Positions 19,581-29,254 of a stretch of DNA of 64,000 nt are shown piece by piece. Location of the stretch: contig NZ_CP021648.1 in NCBI RefSeq assembly GCF_002176815.1, positions 3,756,001 through 3,820,000 of the forward strand, read 5' to 3'. A model generated the notes under the pieces. That model had not been told where the DNA came from and did not search any database. It saw nothing but the letters and a program-made list of their open reading frames with translations. The position numbers and the translations under genes are program-made. Each line of letters begins with the position of its first letter. The stretch's first letter is position 1. The DNA is from Acidovorax sp. T1. GTDB taxonomy: Bacteria > Pseudomonadota > Gammaproteobacteria > Burkholderiales > Burkholderiaceae_C.

Positions 19581-21788
19581 ATGACCGCACGCACCTCTGT
19601 CCACGGCCTGCAAGTGGCCACCTCCCTGTTCCGCTTCGTGGAAGACCAGGTCCTGCCCGGCACCGGCGTGCAGAGCAGCGCCTTCTGGAAGGGTTTTGAC
19701 GCCATCGTGGCCGACCTGGCCCCGCGCAACATCGCCCTGCTGGCCGAGCGCGACCGCCTGCAAACCGAGCTGGACCGCTGGCACAAGGCCCACCCCGGCC
19801 CCATCACCGACATGGCGGCCTACCGCCATTTTCTGGAAACCATCGGCTACCTGGTGCCCCAGCCCGCCCATGTGCAGGCCACCACCACCAACGTGGACGA
19901 CGAACTCGCCGTGCAGGCCGGCCCCCAGCTGGTGGTGCCCATCCTGAACGCCCGCTACGCGCTGAACGCCGCCAACGCCCGCTGGGGCAGCCTGTACGAC
20001 GCGCTGTATGGCACCGACGCCATCCCCGAAACCGATGGCGCTGAAAAAGGCAAGGGCTACAACCCCGTGCGCGGCGCCAAGGTGATCGCGTTCGCCCGCA
20101 ACGTGCTCGACCAGAGCACGCCGCTGGCAACGGGCTCGCACCAAGACGCCACCGGTTACCGCGTGGAAGCCGGCCAGCTGGAGGTGGCCCTGAAGAATGG
20201 CAGCACCACGGGCCTGAAGAACCCCGCCCAGTTCACCGGCTACCAGGGCAATGCCGCAGCACCCTCGTCGGTGCTGCTGCAGCACAACGGCCTGCACCTG
20301 GACATCCAGATCAACCGCGCCACGCCCATCGGCCAGACCGACGCCGCCGGCGTGAGCGACCTGGTGCTGGAAGCCGCCCTGTCCACCATCCTCGACCTGG
20401 AAGACTCGGTCGCCGCCGTGGACGCCGAAGACAAGGTGCTGGGCTACCGCAACTGGCTTGGCATCCTGCAGGCCACGCTGACCGAATCGTTCGACAAGGG
20501 CGGCAAGACCATGACGCGCGGCCTGAACCCCGACCGCGTGTACACAGCGCCCAGCGGCCAAGGCGAAGTGCGCCTGCACGGCCGCTCGCTGATGTTCCTG
20601 CGCAACGTGGGCCACCTGATGACCAACCCGGCCATCCTGTGGACGGACGCGCAGGGCACCGTGCGCGAGATTCCCGAAGGCATCATGGATGCGGTGGTGA
20701 CCACCGCCATCGCGCTGCACGACCTGCAAGGCCATGGCAAGGACGGCATCCGCAACTCGCGCAAGGGCAGCGTCTACATCGTCAAGCCCAAAATGCACGG
20801 CCCCGCCGAGGTGGGCTTTGCCGCCGAGCTGTTTGGCCGCGTCGAAAAGCTGCTGGGCCTGGCCGATAACACGGTGAAGCTGGGCATCATGGACGAAGAG
20901 CGCCGCACCAGCGTCAACCTCAAGGCCTGCATTGCCGCCGCGTCGGCGCGCGTGGCCTTCATCAACACCGGCTTCCTCGACCGCACGGGCGACGAGATGC
21001 ACACCGCCATGCACGCGGGCCCGATGATCCGCAAGGGCGACATGAAGGGCAGCGCCTGGATCCAGGCCTATGAAAAGAACAACGTGCTGGTGGGCCTGTC
21101 GTGCGGCCTGCGCGGCAAGGCGCAGATCGGCAAGGGCATGTGGGCCGCGCCCGACCTGATGGCCGCCATGCTGGAGCAGAAGATCGCCCATCCGAAGGCC
21201 GGCGCCAACACCGCCTGGGTGCCCAACCCGACCGGCGCCACGCTGCACGCGCTGCACTACCTGCAGGTCAACGTCGCCGAGGTCCAGCAGGCGCTGGAGA
21301 AGATCGACGCCAACGCCGAGCGCGACGCGCTGCTGACCGGCCTGCTCACGGTACCCGTCAGTGCAAACCCCAACTGGTCGGACGCCGAGAAGCAACAGGA
21401 GCTGGACAACAACGCCCAGGGCATCCTGGGCTATGTGGTGCGCTGGGTGGACCAGGGCGTGGGCTGCTCCAAGGTGCCCGACATCCACAACATCGGCCTG
21501 ATGGAAGACCGCGCCACGCTGCGCATCAGCAGCCAGCACATGGCCAACTGGCTGCTGCATGGCGTGGTGACCGAGGCACAGGTGAAGGAAACCTTCCGCC
21601 GCATGGCGGCCGTGGTCGATCAGCAAAATGCCGGTGACCCGCTGTACAAGCCCATGGCAGGAAACTTCGACACCTCGTACGCCTACCGTGCCGCAGTCGA
21701 ACTGGTCACCAAGGGCACCGAACAGCCCAGCGGCTACACCGAACCCCTGCTGCACGCCTGGCGCCTGAAGCTCAAGGCAGCCGCATAA
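19581..21788 (+). CDS. glcB: Malate synthase G
   Basis: This is a 735-residue monomeric malate synthase that condenses glyoxylate with acetyl-CoA to malate in the glyoxylate/glycolate pathway. Features seen include the N-terminal clasp, the TIM-barrel motif [17 protein letters not shown] (Glu/Asp Mg ligands) with NWLGILQ, the segment [19 protein letters not shown], and [18 protein letters not shown] catalytic region (here [20 protein letters not shown]). Length is as expected for the G isoform. A LysR gene is divergent upstream and a terminator follows the repeat downstream. Confidence 0.95.
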   Translation: MTARTSVHGLQVATSLFRFVEDQVLPGTGVQSSAFWKGFDAIVADLAPRNIALLAERDRLQTELDRWHKAHPGPITDMAAYRHFLETIGYLVPQPAHVQATTTNVDDELAVQAGPQLVVPILNARYALNAANARWGSLYDALYGTDAIPETDGAEKGKGYNPVRGAKVIAFARNVLDQSTPLATGSHQDATGYRVEAGQLEVALKNGSTTGLKNPAQFTGYQGNAAAPSSVLLQHNGLHLDIQINRATPIGQTDAAGVSDLVLEAALSTILDLEDSVAAVDAEDKVLGYRNWLGILQATLTESFDKGGKTMTRGLNPDRVYTAPSGQGEVRLHGRSLMFLRNVGHLMTNPAILWTDAQGTVREIPEGIMDAVVTTAIALHDLQGHGKDGIRNSRKGSVYIVKPKMHGPAEVGFAAELFGRVEKLLGLADNTVKLGIMDEERRTSVNLKACIAAASARVAFINTGFLDRTGDEMHTAMHAGPMIRKGDMKGSAWIQAYEKNNVLVGLSCGLRGKAQIGKGMWAAPDLMAAMLEQKIAHPKAGANTAWVPNPTGATLHALHYLQVNVAEVQQALEKIDANAERDALLTGLLTVPVSANPNWSDAEKQQELDNNAQGILGYVVRWVDQGVGCSKVPDIHNIGLMEDRATLRISSQHMANWLLHGVVTEAQVKETFRRMAAVVDQQNAGDPLYKPMAGNFDTSYAYRAAVELVTKGTEQPSGYTEPLLHAWRLKLKAAA

Positions 21789-21821
21789 GGGTGCGCAGGG
21801 CCTGCGGCGGCACTGGATCGT

Positions 21822-21885
21822 CATTGCTATAAAATATATAGCTTATAGCGCTTGCAGCACAAGCGCTACAAGGCTTTTTTTGCAA
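21822..21885. repeat. Dispersed Comamonadaceae repeat, intergenic copy after glcB
   Basis: This is the clearest copy. ATAGCTTATAGCGCTTGCAG and CACAAGCGCTACAAGGCTTT form an imperfect palindrome flanked by A/T runs and preceded by ATTGCTATAAAAT. It lies between the glcB stop and its terminator. Confidence 0.75.
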
Positions 21886-21891
21886 TAATGA

Positions 21892-21921
21892 ATGGGCACC
21901 TTTTGAGGTGCCCTTCTTTTG
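21892..21921 (+). terminator. Rho-independent terminator after glcB
   Basis: GGGCACC and GGTGCCC form a 7-bp stem around TTTTGA, followed by TTCTTTT. Confidence 0.75.
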
Positions 21922-21980
21922 GGCCCGCCACCTTTACACTGGCAGTCATCCCACCGGGCGACTGCCCTGACTGCCCGCAT

Positions 21981-22214
21981 ATGTCTCTGCCGCCCCTCGA
22001 TACCAGCGTCTGTCCTTTGTGCGGGCAAGGCAACCAGTGCGCCGTGGCTGCCGGGCAAGCGGTCGATGCCTGCTGGTGCATGTCGGCGCAAATTTCGGCC
22101 GCAGCGCTGGCTGCAGTGCCTGGTGCCCTGCGCGGGCGCGCCTGCATCTGCCCGACTTGCGGGGCCTCGGCGCCGCAGAAAACCGACCAGCAGCCACCCG
22201 GTGTGCCGATATGA
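21981..22214 (+). CDS. Small cysteine-rich CWC-family protein
   Basis: This 77-residue protein has paired cysteine motifs, VCPLCGQGNQC near the N-terminus, ACWCM in the middle and ACICPTCGAS near the C-terminus, matching the cysteine-rich CWC family. It is probably a small zinc-binding protein of unknown role. The ATG at 21981 begins the conserved region; a longer open frame from 21852 runs through the repeat and terminator and is rejected. Confidence 0.7.
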   Translation: MSLPPLDTSVCPLCGQGNQCAVAAGQAVDACWCMSAQISAAALAAVPGALRGRACICPTCGASAPQKTDQQPPGVPI

Positions 22215-22247
22215 TCAGGCGTTGCATTGCGAGGAGCTACTGAACCC

Positions 22248-23726
22248 ATGACACAGCCGTCCGGCTCGATCGCCGCGCTGCGCGAGCGCTATGGTGACCG
22301 CTACCGCTGGCTGCTCCTGCTTTCCGTGATGGTGGGGACCATGGCGTCCATCATGTCGTCCACCATTGTCAATGTGGCGATACCGGACATGAGCCACTAC
22401 TTCACACTGGGCCAGGAACGCGCCCAGTGGGTGACCTCGGGCTTCATGGTGGCCACCACCGTGTCGATGCTGACCACACCGTGGCTTCTCTCTCGCTACG
22501 GTTACCGGGCCACTTACGTCAGCGCCATGGTGCTGCTGCTGGCGGGCGGTATCGGTGGTGGTGTCGCCGGGCATTTCAGTCTGGTTCTCGTCGCGCGTGT
22601 CGCCGAGGGACTGGCGGCCGGGGTGGTGCAGCCCATTCCCGCCGTGATCATTTTGTATGCCTTCAAACCCCATGAGCAGGGCCGCGCCAGCGGCATTTTT
22701 GGCATGGGCGTGGTGCTGGCTCCCGCCATCGGGCCCAGCGTGGGAGGACTGCTGGTGGACTGGCTTGGCTGGCGCTCCATTTTCTTCATGGTCGTGCCGC
22801 TGTGCCTTGCGTCCATCGCGTTGGCCTATAAGTTCGTGCCCACCACCGCTCCTGGTGGTGTGCAGGCAAATCGCCGCAGCGAGCCGCTGGACTGGCGCGG
22901 CCTGGCATTGGGCACATTGGGCACACTGTGCCTTCTCAATGGTCTGGTGGCGCTGCACAGCGGTCCATACGCCGAGGCCGCCCTGTTGCTGGGCGGCGCC
23001 CTGCTGTCACTGCTATTTTTCCTTTGGTGGCAACGCCGCGTTATGCGGCGCGGGCAAAAACCCCTTATGGACCTGCGGGTGTTTGAATACCGGCAGTTCG
23101 CCATGGGCAGCGTGGTGGCGTTCATCTATGGCACCGCGCTGTTCGGCTCCACTTATCTTCTGCCCGTCTTCATGCAACTGGGGTTGCAGCTTTCGCCGTC
23201 GCATGTGGGCACCATCATGCTGCCCTCCGGCATTGTGCTGGCGATCACCATTCCTCTGGTTGGCCGCCTTGGCGACCGGGTTGCCACCCACTGGCTGGTC
23301 AGTACGGGCCTGGCGTTGCTGGGCCTCTCCTTTGCGCTCATGATTCTGGTGGGCCTGCAGTCGGCCCTTTGGACGCTGGTGCTCTTTGCCGTGCTTGGCC
23401 GAATCGGGCTGGGCTTCATCCTGCCATCGCTCAATCTGAGCGCCCTGCGGCCGCTGGACAAGGCGCTTATCTCCCAGGGCTCCAGTGTCATTGGTTTCGT
23501 GCGCATGCTGGGGGGCGCGGCAGGCGTGAGTCTGTGTGGCATCGTGCTGGAATGGCGCCTGGGCGTCCATGGGAACTCGCTGGCGGCCACCACCACCAGC
23601 CCCGCACGCATCGCAGCGTTTGGCGAGACCTTTCTGATGCTGGCAGGGCTTTGCCTTCTTGCCCTGATTGCAGCATGGCAATTGCGCAGCGCACCAGCGC
23701 AGGCAGGCGCTGAACAGCGCCCCTGA
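22248..23726 (+). CDS. MFS drug-efflux transporter, DHA2 (EmrB/QacA) family
   Basis: The 492-residue protein has about 14 hydrophobic helices. Helix 1 reads MASIMSSTIVNVAIPDM, which is motif D1 of the 14-TMS DHA2 family. A motif A-like segment LLSRYGYRATYVSAM lies in loop 2-3, and GRASGIFGMGVVLAPAIGPSVGG matches motif C of antiporters. It probably exports hydrophobic compounds by proton antiport. The ATG at 22248 follows GAGGAG at 22231. No membrane-fusion partner is adjacent. Confidence 0.87.
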   Translation: MTQPSGSIAALRERYGDRYRWLLLLSVMVGTMASIMSSTIVNVAIPDMSHYFTLGQERAQWVTSGFMVATTVSMLTTPWLLSRYGYRATYVSAMVLLLAGGIGGGVAGHFSLVLVARVAEGLAAGVVQPIPAVIILYAFKPHEQGRASGIFGMGVVLAPAIGPSVGGLLVDWLGWRSIFFMVVPLCLASIALAYKFVPTTAPGGVQANRRSEPLDWRGLALGTLGTLCLLNGLVALHSGPYAEAALLLGGALLSLLFFLWWQRRVMRRGQKPLMDLRVFEYRQFAMGSVVAFIYGTALFGSTYLLPVFMQLGLQLSPSHVGTIMLPSGIVLAITIPLVGRLGDRVATHWLVSTGLALLGLSFALMILVGLQSALWTLVLFAVLGRIGLGFILPSLNLSALRPLDKALISQGSSVIGFVRMLGGAAGVSLCGIVLEWRLGVHGNSLAATTTSPARIAAFGETFLMLAGLCLLALIAAWQLRSAPAQAGAEQRP

Positions 23727-23758
23727 CCATCTATGTCACCACACCACAGGGTCTTTCC

Positions 23759-24433
23759 ATGTGCCAGCTGCTTGGAATGAACAGCAACACCCCCACGGAC
23801 ATTACCTTCAGCTTTCGGGGGTTTGCCCAACGTGGCGGCAATACGGCGGACCACGCGGATGGTTGGGGCATCGCCTTCTTTGAAGACCGGGGCCTGCGCC
23901 ACTTCGTGGATCATCAGCGCGCCGCAGACTCGCCCATTGCGGAGCTCATCCGACACTATCCCATCAAGAGCCTCAACGTCATCGCCCATATCCGCAAGGC
24001 CACCCAGGGCCCGGTCAGCCTGCAAAACTGCCACCCTTTCGTCCGGGAACTGTGGGGGCGCTACTGGGTTTTTGCGCACAACGGCGATCTGAAGGAATTT
24101 CGGCCCCGGTTGCATGCGCATTTTCATCCGGTGGGCAACACCGACAGCGAACATGCCTTTTGCTGGCTGCTGCAAGAACTTGCGAAATCGCATGCCGGAA
24201 TGCCCCGCATCGAAGAGCTCACACGCACGTTACGCGAACTGACGCCGCGGATTGCAGCGCACGGCACGTTCAATTTTCTGCTGTCCAACGGAGAAGCACT
24301 GTGGGCCCACGCATCCACCCACCTCTATCACCTGGAACGGCACCATCCTTTTGCTGTGGCACAGCTCTCGGATGAAGATCTCAGCATCGATTTCGCCCCC
24401 CTCACCAGTAAGCGCACGGCAAACCCATGTTGA
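23759..24433 (+). pseudogene. Class II glutamine amidotransferase (YafJ-like), 3' end removed by IS66
   Basis: Residues 1 to about 216 are native. The nucleophile is Cys2 (MCQLLGMNS), followed by the Ntn-hydrolase glutamine-site motifs RGGNTADHADGWGIAFF, HIRKATQGPV and FAHNGDLKEF. The IS66 left end starts at 24408, and the last eight residues (SKRTANPC) and the TGA stop come from the IS terminal repeat. Homologues are typically some 40-60 residues longer, so the C-terminal strands of the fold are lost. The N-terminal active site is intact, so residual activity cannot be excluded. Confidence 0.85.
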
Positions 24434-24459
24434 CCGCAGATGGCTACCATGGCTGACGA

Positions 24460-26016
24460 TCAGATGTCGGTGGGCTGCCAGCGGTGCGGCAAGAGCTCGT
24501 CGATACGGCTGGCCTTGTGCGTGGGCAGCCTGGTGAGCACGTCCTGTAGGTAGGCATAGGGGTCATGCCCGTTCATGCGTGCCGACTGCACCAGACTCAT
24601 CACCGCCGCCGCACGCTGGCCCGCGCGCAGGCTGCCGGCGAACAGCCAGTTGTTGCGTCCAATGGCAATCGGCCGGATCTGGTTTTCGATCCAGTTGTTG
24701 TCCACGGGCAGTTGCCCGTCATCAACGAAGCGCGTCAGTGCAGTCCAGCGCCGCAGGCTGTAATCCAGGGCCCTGGCAGTCGCCGAGCTGTCTGGCAGCT
24801 TTTGCCGCTGCAATGTCATCCACTGGTGTAACGCATCCAGGATCGGCTTGGTGTGCTGCTGACGAATGGCTTTGCGTTGATCGGCGTTCAGCTCCTTGAC
24901 CTCGCGCTCGATGTCGTAAACCTTGGCGAACTGCTCCAGCGCGAACCCGGCAAGCTGGCTTTTGTTCGCCGCATGCAAGTCAAAGAATTTGCGCCGGGCG
25001 TGCGCCAGGCAGCCCACCTCGGTCACACCGTTGGCGATCGTGGCTTTGTAACCAGCAAAGTCGTCGCAGACCAGTGCCCCCTTCCAATCGCCCAGGAAGT
25101 GGCGCGCATGCTCGCCCGCCCTGGATTCGCAGAAGTCGTACACCACTGCCTTGATGTCTTCGAAGGCGCCAGGTGCGTAGGCCCAGAGATATGCGCGGTG
25201 CGTTGTGCCCTTGCCAGGCTTGAGCATCTGCACCGGCGTCTCGTCGGCGTGCAGCACGCTGCGGCTGAGTATCTCCGCCTTGAGCGCATCGACCAGCGGT
25301 TGCAGTCGCACGCCACAGGTGCCCACCCACTGCGCCAGGGTGGAGCGAGGCAGGCCCAAGCCTGCGCGAGCAAAGATGGCTTCCTGACGGTACAGGGGCA
25401 GGTGGTCGGCGTACTTGGCCACCAGCACCTGGGCCAGCAGGCCCGCAGTCGGGATGCCCTTGTCGATCACATGCGCCTCGACCGGCACCTGGGTGATGGT
25501 CTCGCACTTGGCGCAGGCCCACTTGCCACGGATGTGGCGCTCCACCGTGAACACGCCGGGCACATAGTCCAGCTTTTCGGCCACGTCTTCACCGATGCGC
25601 TTCATCGCACAACCACAGGCGCAGGTAGTCAACTCAGGCTCGTGGCGGATCTCGCGCCGCGGCAGGTTGGCCGGCAGCGGCTGGCGTTTGGGCTGTTGCT
25701 TGGCTTCGGGCGCAGCCGCTGGTGGCTGGAGTTGCTCGATCTCGATGGCGACCGCTGCCAGGTCGGCCTCGATCTCGTCTTCGAGCAAGCTGCGCTGCTC
25801 GGCGTTGAAGCGTTCGGACTGGGCGGCGAACTTCATTCGCTTGAGCAGCGCGTTTTCATGGGTGAGCTTGGCGTTGAGCGCCTGGCTGTGCTTGAGTTCC
25901 GTTTGGTGGCGGGCGATTTGCGCGTCCTTGTCGCTCACGTGGCCCATGAGGCTGGCGACCATCTCGCGCAGTTGCTCTGCGCTGAGATCGTTCAGGGATT
26001 GTTGCTGCACCACCAT
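24460..26016 (-). CDS. IS66 TnpC transposase (copy 1)
   Basis: The protein has 518 residues. An N-terminal coiled coil (about 25-90) is followed by a zinc-finger CACGCAM...CAKCET region, then the DDE catalytic core: the first Asp in LHADETPVQM, the second in VCDDFAGYK, and the Glu in NNWIENQIRP. It is full length with no stop, so probably functional. Its N-terminal two thirds is identical to copy 2, while the last third differs at many residues (for example GALVCDDFAGYKATIANGVT here against GSLVCDDFGGYKAGFAQGIT in copy 2). Confidence 0.95.
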   Translation of the reverse strand: MVVQQQSLNDLSAEQLREMVASLMGHVSDKDAQIARHQTELKHSQALNAKLTHENALLKRMKFAAQSERFNAEQRSLLEDEIEADLAAVAIEIEQLQPPAAAPEAKQQPKRQPLPANLPRREIRHEPELTTCACGCAMKRIGEDVAEKLDYVPGVFTVERHIRGKWACAKCETITQVPVEAHVIDKGIPTAGLLAQVLVAKYADHLPLYRQEAIFARAGLGLPRSTLAQWVGTCGVRLQPLVDALKAEILSRSVLHADETPVQMLKPGKGTTHRAYLWAYAPGAFEDIKAVVYDFCESRAGEHARHFLGDWKGALVCDDFAGYKATIANGVTEVGCLAHARRKFFDLHAANKSQLAGFALEQFAKVYDIEREVKELNADQRKAIRQQHTKPILDALHQWMTLQRQKLPDSSATARALDYSLRRWTALTRFVDDGQLPVDNNWIENQIRPIAIGRNNWLFAGSLRAGQRAAAVMSLVQSARMNGHDPYAYLQDVLTRLPTHKASRIDELLPHRWQPTDI

Positions 26017-26081
26017 GGCAGCCAGTGTGCCAAGGAAGATCCTGGGCTGTCATGCGCAGATCCACGGATTGCGCGCCGGCT

Positions 26082-26414
26082 TCAGACCATGGTGATGATG
26101 CCGGCGTCTCCCATGCGCTGCCAGGGCAGGCCCAAGACCAGGGCGTCAAGCTGGGAGCGCTCGAGCTGCCAATGGGCATCGACCGGCGCCGGCCAGGCGA
26201 ACTTGCCCTGGTGCAGGCGGCGAGCGGCCAGCCAGATGCCGATGCCGTCGTGCACCAGCACCTTCATGCGGTTGGCGCGCTTGTTGGCGAATAGATAGGC
26301 ATGGTGGGGGTGGGCGGCGCCGAAGACGCTGACGACCCGGGCCAAGGCCGTGTCGGTACCGGCGCGCATGTCCAGCGGGGCGGTGGCCAGCCAGGCGGCG
26401 TCGATGCGGATCAT
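26082..26414 (-). CDS. IS66 TnpB accessory protein (copy 1)
   Basis: This is the 110-residue IS66 Orf2-like protein (LDMRAGTDTALARVV, HAYLFANKRANRMKVLVHDGIGIWL), required for transposition but of undefined biochemistry. Its start overlaps the tnpA stop by 4 bases, the usual translational coupling in IS66 elements. Confidence 0.93.
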   Translation of the reverse strand: MIRIDAAWLATAPLDMRAGTDTALARVVSVFGAAHPHHAYLFANKRANRMKVLVHDGIGIWLAARRLHQGKFAWPAPVDAHWQLERSQLDALVLGLPWQRMGDAGIITMV

Positions 26415-26791
26415 CGCAAGAGCTCGCGAAGGAGTGCCCCGCATTGCGAGAGCGGGCATTGCAGGCGCACCAGCAATTCGCCGCGCTGGATCTGCAGATC
26501 AACCTCGGGCAAGGATTGCTCGCCAGCAGGCTCAGCCTGCTTGGCAGGCAGCGCTGCTGGAATGAATGGGACAGTCGGCATCCTCAAAGGCACGAATGCG
26601 GGCGGTACCGCTGCTTGCCGCTCTCGCTGTTCACGGATCCAGCGGTGCACCATGTTCGAGTGCAGGCCGTGCGCCAGGGCCACGCCACCTACGCTGGCGC
26701 TAGGCTGGGCGCAGCGGGTCAGTACCTCTGCCTTGAATTGCTTGCTGTACTCACGCCGCCGTGGGCGGTCTTGATTCAAAGAATTTTCCAT
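26411..26791 (-). CDS. IS66 TnpA (copy 1)
   Basis: This 126-residue DNA-binding accessory protein has the helix-turn-helix [20 protein letters not shown] and [15 protein letters not shown] near the N-terminus. The ATG at 26791 (MENSLNQDR) is preferred over an upstream in-frame ATG at 26842 that lies in the IS end region. It differs from the copy 2 protein at a few N-terminal and linker residues. Confidence 0.9.
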   Translation of the reverse strand: MENSLNQDRPRRREYSKQFKAEVLTRCAQPSASVGGVALAHGLHSNMVHRWIREQRERQAAVPPAFVPLRMPTVPFIPAALPAKQAEPAGEQSLPEVDLQIQRGELLVRLQCPLSQCGALLRELLR

Positions 26792-26919
26792 CGTCTCCAC
26801 GATCCTCCATCGTGGGGACGATGCCCGCTTCAAGCGGTGCATTCAAGATGGGATCGCCAGCTGCATACGATGCAAGGCCCGGGTCCCGGGCCTCTCCCTT
26901 CCCAATAGACAAGATCGTT

Positions 26920-27369
26920 ATGAACGTTGATGTAAAGATTCTCGATGCGCGTCTGCGCGACAACATGCCCGCCTACGCCACTCCCGGCAGCGCCGGACTG
27001 GATCTGCGCGCCTGCATCGAGGTGCCAGTAACGCTGGAGCCCGGCCAGTGGCAGCTGATTCCCACCGGCATGGCTATGCACCTCAAGGATCCCAACTACG
27101 CCGCCATGATCCTGCCGCGCTCGGGCATGGGCCACAAGCACGGCATCGTGCTGGGTAATCTGGTCGGACTGATCGACTCCGACTACCAGGGCCAGCTCAT
27201 GGTCAGCGCCTGGAACCGTTCGCAAACCGCTTTCACGCTGCAGCCCATGGATCGTCTGGCCCAACTGGTCATCGTGCCCGTGGTCCAGGCTCAGTTCAAT
27301 CTGGTGGATGATTTTGCCGACGCCAGCGAGCGTGGCGAAGGTGGCTACGGCTCCACCGGCAAGCAGTAA
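26920..27369 (+). CDS. dut: Deoxyuridine 5'-triphosphate nucleotidohydrolase
   Basis: This 149-residue trimeric dUTPase hydrolyses dUTP to dUMP and pyrophosphate. All five motifs are present: [13 protein letters not shown] (1), [15 protein letters not shown] (2 and 3), [10 protein letters not shown] (the region after motif 3), [10 protein letters not shown] (4), and the glycine-rich C-terminal motif 5, [10 protein letters not shown]. The ATG at 26920 fits the family start. It begins 52 bases from the IS66 copy 1 end, so its native upstream region was split by the IS. The expected upstream neighbour coaBC lies at the other end of the passenger segment. Confidence 0.95.
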   Translation: MNVDVKILDARLRDNMPAYATPGSAGLDLRACIEVPVTLEPGQWQLIPTGMAMHLKDPNYAAMILPRSGMGHKHGIVLGNLVGLIDSDYQGQLMVSAWNRSQTAFTLQPMDRLAQLVIVPVVQAQFNLVDDFADASERGEGGYGSTGKQ

Positions 27370-27422
27370 GTCTGCCAACAAGCCCGCAGGCGGCGCTGCT
27401 GGCGGCAGTCACGGGTGCGGGC

Positions 27423-27674
27423 TTGCTGCTGTGGCTGGTCTTTGGCGCAGACCTATTCCTGACAGTGGCCGTGGAGGTCGCGTTTGCGCTGCTGATGGCC
27501 AGAATGCTGTATGTGGTGGAGCGTGAAGGCTGGCTGCTGGCCGCCCTGCGCATGAGCTGGAAGCCCATGCTCGGTGTGCTGGTCGTCGCCGTGATGCTGG
27601 GCGCTTTGGCGGATTGGGGCTTTCCGCAGGCCGATACGCTGGTACAGGTGCTGCACGCTTTGCGCGGGCATTGA
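27423..27674 (+). CDS. Small predicted membrane protein
   Basis: This protein of at least 83 residues has two or three hydrophobic helices (LLLWLVFGADLFLTVAVEVA, MLGVLVVAVMLGALADWGF). I do not recognise it. The coding-like frame continues upstream toward the dut stop (reading SPQAALLAAVTGAG), but the only start codon I see in that stretch is TTG at 27423, so the N-terminus is uncertain. It follows dut closely and is probably cotranscribed with it. Confidence 0.6.
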   Translation: MLLWLVFGADLFLTVAVEVAFALLMARMLYVVEREGWLLAALRMSWKPMLGVLVVAVMLGALADWGFPQADTLVQVLHALRGH

Positions 27675-27949
27675 TGACTGCGCTATTTTGATAGCGTGTG
27701 GCGCTTGTTAAGTCTCGAATTCAGAGTGTTTTTAATTGTAAATAAGCCTGAGAAAGAGCTGCCTGCTATGAATTCAGGATTCAATCACCGGCCTCGGTAC
27801 TCAGGCGATTGTTAGCAAATGTGAATCCTGTCGTCCAAAGCGCGGCGCTACGCGTTGTTGTTGCAGGGCAGACCGAATCGGGTTTGCATAGCCACTCACC
27901 ACAGATATTGGGGCGCATGTACCGTGCATGCGTCAGTCAGGAGATTTCC
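27675..27949. other. Gap before the glycine-zipper gene; contains a partial dispersed repeat
   Basis: The gap begins with CTATTTTGATAGCGTGTGGCGCTTG (27682-27706), a half copy of the dispersed repeat. An AT-rich stretch TGTTTTTAATTGTAAATAAG near 27727-27746 could hold a promoter for the downstream lipoprotein gene. Nothing coding is visible. Confidence 0.5.
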
Positions 27950-28549
27950 ATGCAAGTCATTCAACGCTGGGGCCGCGTGGCCATGGTTGGCGCAATTGCC
28001 GCAGCTCTGTCGGCCTGCGCAGCGTATCCGCAGGGCAGCTATCAGCAAGGCGGTTATTCGCAAGGCGCTTACTCCGGCTCGGTCTTCCCCGCAACGACCC
28101 AGACCTACCCTGTGGGCAGCAGCCCGGTGCAAGGTTATCCTGCCAATAACTGTGGCTACAACAACCCCAACTGCTATTCTCAACAGCAGCAGCCCCAGCA
28201 ATATGCCCAGCAGGGCCGTGTGATGAATATTGAAACCGTGCGCGTGCAGGAAGGCAGCGGCGTGGGTGCCGGTGGTGCCATCGCCGGCGGCGTGATCGGC
28301 GGCGTGCTGGGCAACCAGGTGGGCAAGGGCTCTGGCCGTACGCTGGCCACGATTGCCGGCGTGGTGGGCGGCGCGCTGGCCGGTAACGCCGTGCAAAACA
28401 GCGTGGGTGGCGGCAGCGTGCGCGATATCTACCGCGTCACGGTGCAACTGCAAGATGGCAGCACGCGCGCCATCGATTATCAATATGCTCCTCAGCTGAG
28501 CATTGGCGAGTATGTGCGCGTGGAAGGCAATCAGATCTTCCGTCGCTAA
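27950..28549 (+). CDS. Glycine-zipper 2TM-domain outer-membrane lipoprotein (SlyB/Pcp-like)
   Basis: The protein has 199 residues. The signal peptide ends in a lipobox-like ALSACAAY, so Cys about 23 is the likely lipidation site. A Tyr/Gln/Gly-rich low-complexity region (about 30-90) is followed by a glycine-zipper membrane segment (GAGGAIAGGVIGGVLGNQVG, GVVGGALAGNAVQ) and a small C-terminal beta domain. A Shine-Dalgarno CAGGAGA precedes the ATG. The role is probably envelope integrity, as for SlyB; this is family-based. Confidence 0.85.
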   Translation: MQVIQRWGRVAMVGAIAAALSACAAYPQGSYQQGGYSQGAYSGSVFPATTQTYPVGSSPVQGYPANNCGYNNPNCYSQQQQPQQYAQQGRVMNIETVRVQEGSGVGAGGAIAGGVIGGVLGNQVGKGSGRTLATIAGVVGGALAGNAVQNSVGGGSVRDIYRVTVQLQDGSTRAIDYQYAPQLSIGEYVRVEGNQIFRR

Positions 28550-28569
28550 GCAGCCAAGCGCCGCAAAAC

Positions 28570-28598
28570 AAAAGGGACTCGAATGAGTCCCTTTTTTC
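28570..28598 (+). terminator. Rho-independent terminator after the glycine-zipper gene
   Basis: GGGACTC and GAGTCCC form a 7-bp stem with a 4-base loop, followed by six T. Confidence 0.88.
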
Positions 28599-28654
28599 GT
28601 TCATCACGCTAACAGCGATGAATGCAGCTTGAAGCCGGCGCATCGCAAACTAGA

Positions 28655-28735
28655 AGCAGCGAGCAAGAGCCGTCCCGCAGCGACGCTGTCGTCCCCCTCA
28701 GCGAAGCAAGGGGTCAAGCTGCTCAGGGGTTGTCA
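28655..28735. repeat. Second dispersed repeat type (family B), copy 1
   Basis: GAGCAAGAGCCGTCCCGCAG and CGACGCTGTCGTCCCCCTC...CTCAGGGG match a related block at 30,595-30,690. The two lie on either side of the slyD and DUF2076 genes. Function unknown. Confidence 0.6.
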
Positions 28736-29254
28736 ATGCACTGTGTCATTGCCCGGGGCCATGGGCTCGATACGGAAGAAGCCCGTACCGGCCGTGCCGC
28801 GACCGATTTCTTCCTCCGTCGCTTCACGCACGGACTCGATCTTGAGATGCAGGCGAATGGCGATGCCGGCCAGCGGGTGGTTGCCGTCCAGCACCACATG
28901 CTCGGGATAGATTTCGGTGACGGTGTAGAGCAGGTCGGCAGGCACGGGGCTGGTGCCCTGGGGCATGGCGCTGCTCTCGAAGGTCATGCCTTCTTCGATC
29001 TCGGCAGGGAACAGCTCGCGCTTTTCCAGAAAGATCAGGCTCTCGTCATAGTCGCCAAAGGCTTCCTCGGGTTCCAGATGCAGGTCCAGCTTGGTGCCGA
29101 CGCCGTGACCTTGGAGAGCCTCCTCGATGCGCTTGAAAAGGTCATCGCCTCCGACGAGAAAGTCCACCGGCTCGTCCAGCACATCCAGCTCTTCGCCCAG
29201 AGTGTCTTTTAAGATCCAGGTCAGAGCGACCACGCATTGTTGGGTAACTTCCAT
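28733..29254 (-). CDS. FKBP-type peptidyl-prolyl isomerase, SlyD-like
   Basis: The protein has 173 residues. An FKBP core is split by an insert-in-flap domain: N-terminal VVALTWILKDTLGEELDVLD, then VDFLVGGDDLFKRIEEALQG, the IF-domain YDESLIFLEKRELFPAEIEE, and the C-terminal VVLDGNHPLAGIAIRLHLKI. This is the SlyD/FkpB arrangement, a cytoplasmic folding helper. A metal-binding His-rich tail as in E. coli SlyD is absent. It is convergent with the lipoprotein gene and divergent from the DUF2076 gene. Confidence 0.88.
   Translation of the reverse strand: MEVTQQCVVALTWILKDTLGEELDVLDEPVDFLVGGDDLFKRIEEALQGHGVGTKLDLHLEPEEAFGDYDESLIFLEKRELFPAEIEEGMTFESSAMPQGTSPVPADLLYTVTEIYPEHVVLDGNHPLAGIAIRLHLKIESVREATEEEIGRGTAGTGFFRIEPMAPGNDTVH

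Larger units (their letters stand above)
24408..26868 (-). mobile_element. IS66-family insertion sequence, copy 1
   Basis: This 2,461-base element has tnpA, tnpB and tnpC in order on the minus strand. The left end (plus strand) begins GTAAGCGCACGGC. The right end, reverse complemented, begins GTATGCAGCTGGC; both contain the core ATCCCAT(C/G)TTGA or a close variant. IS66 elements make 8-bp target duplications, but the flanks here differ: CCTCACCA on the left and GATGCAAG on the right. The right flank instead equals the left flank of copy 2. It is a hybrid left by recombination. Confidence 0.93.

Noticed and set aside
23488..24193. Minus-strand frames at the MFS / amidotransferase junction
   Set aside because: They cross two confident plus-strand genes and have no recognisable domains.
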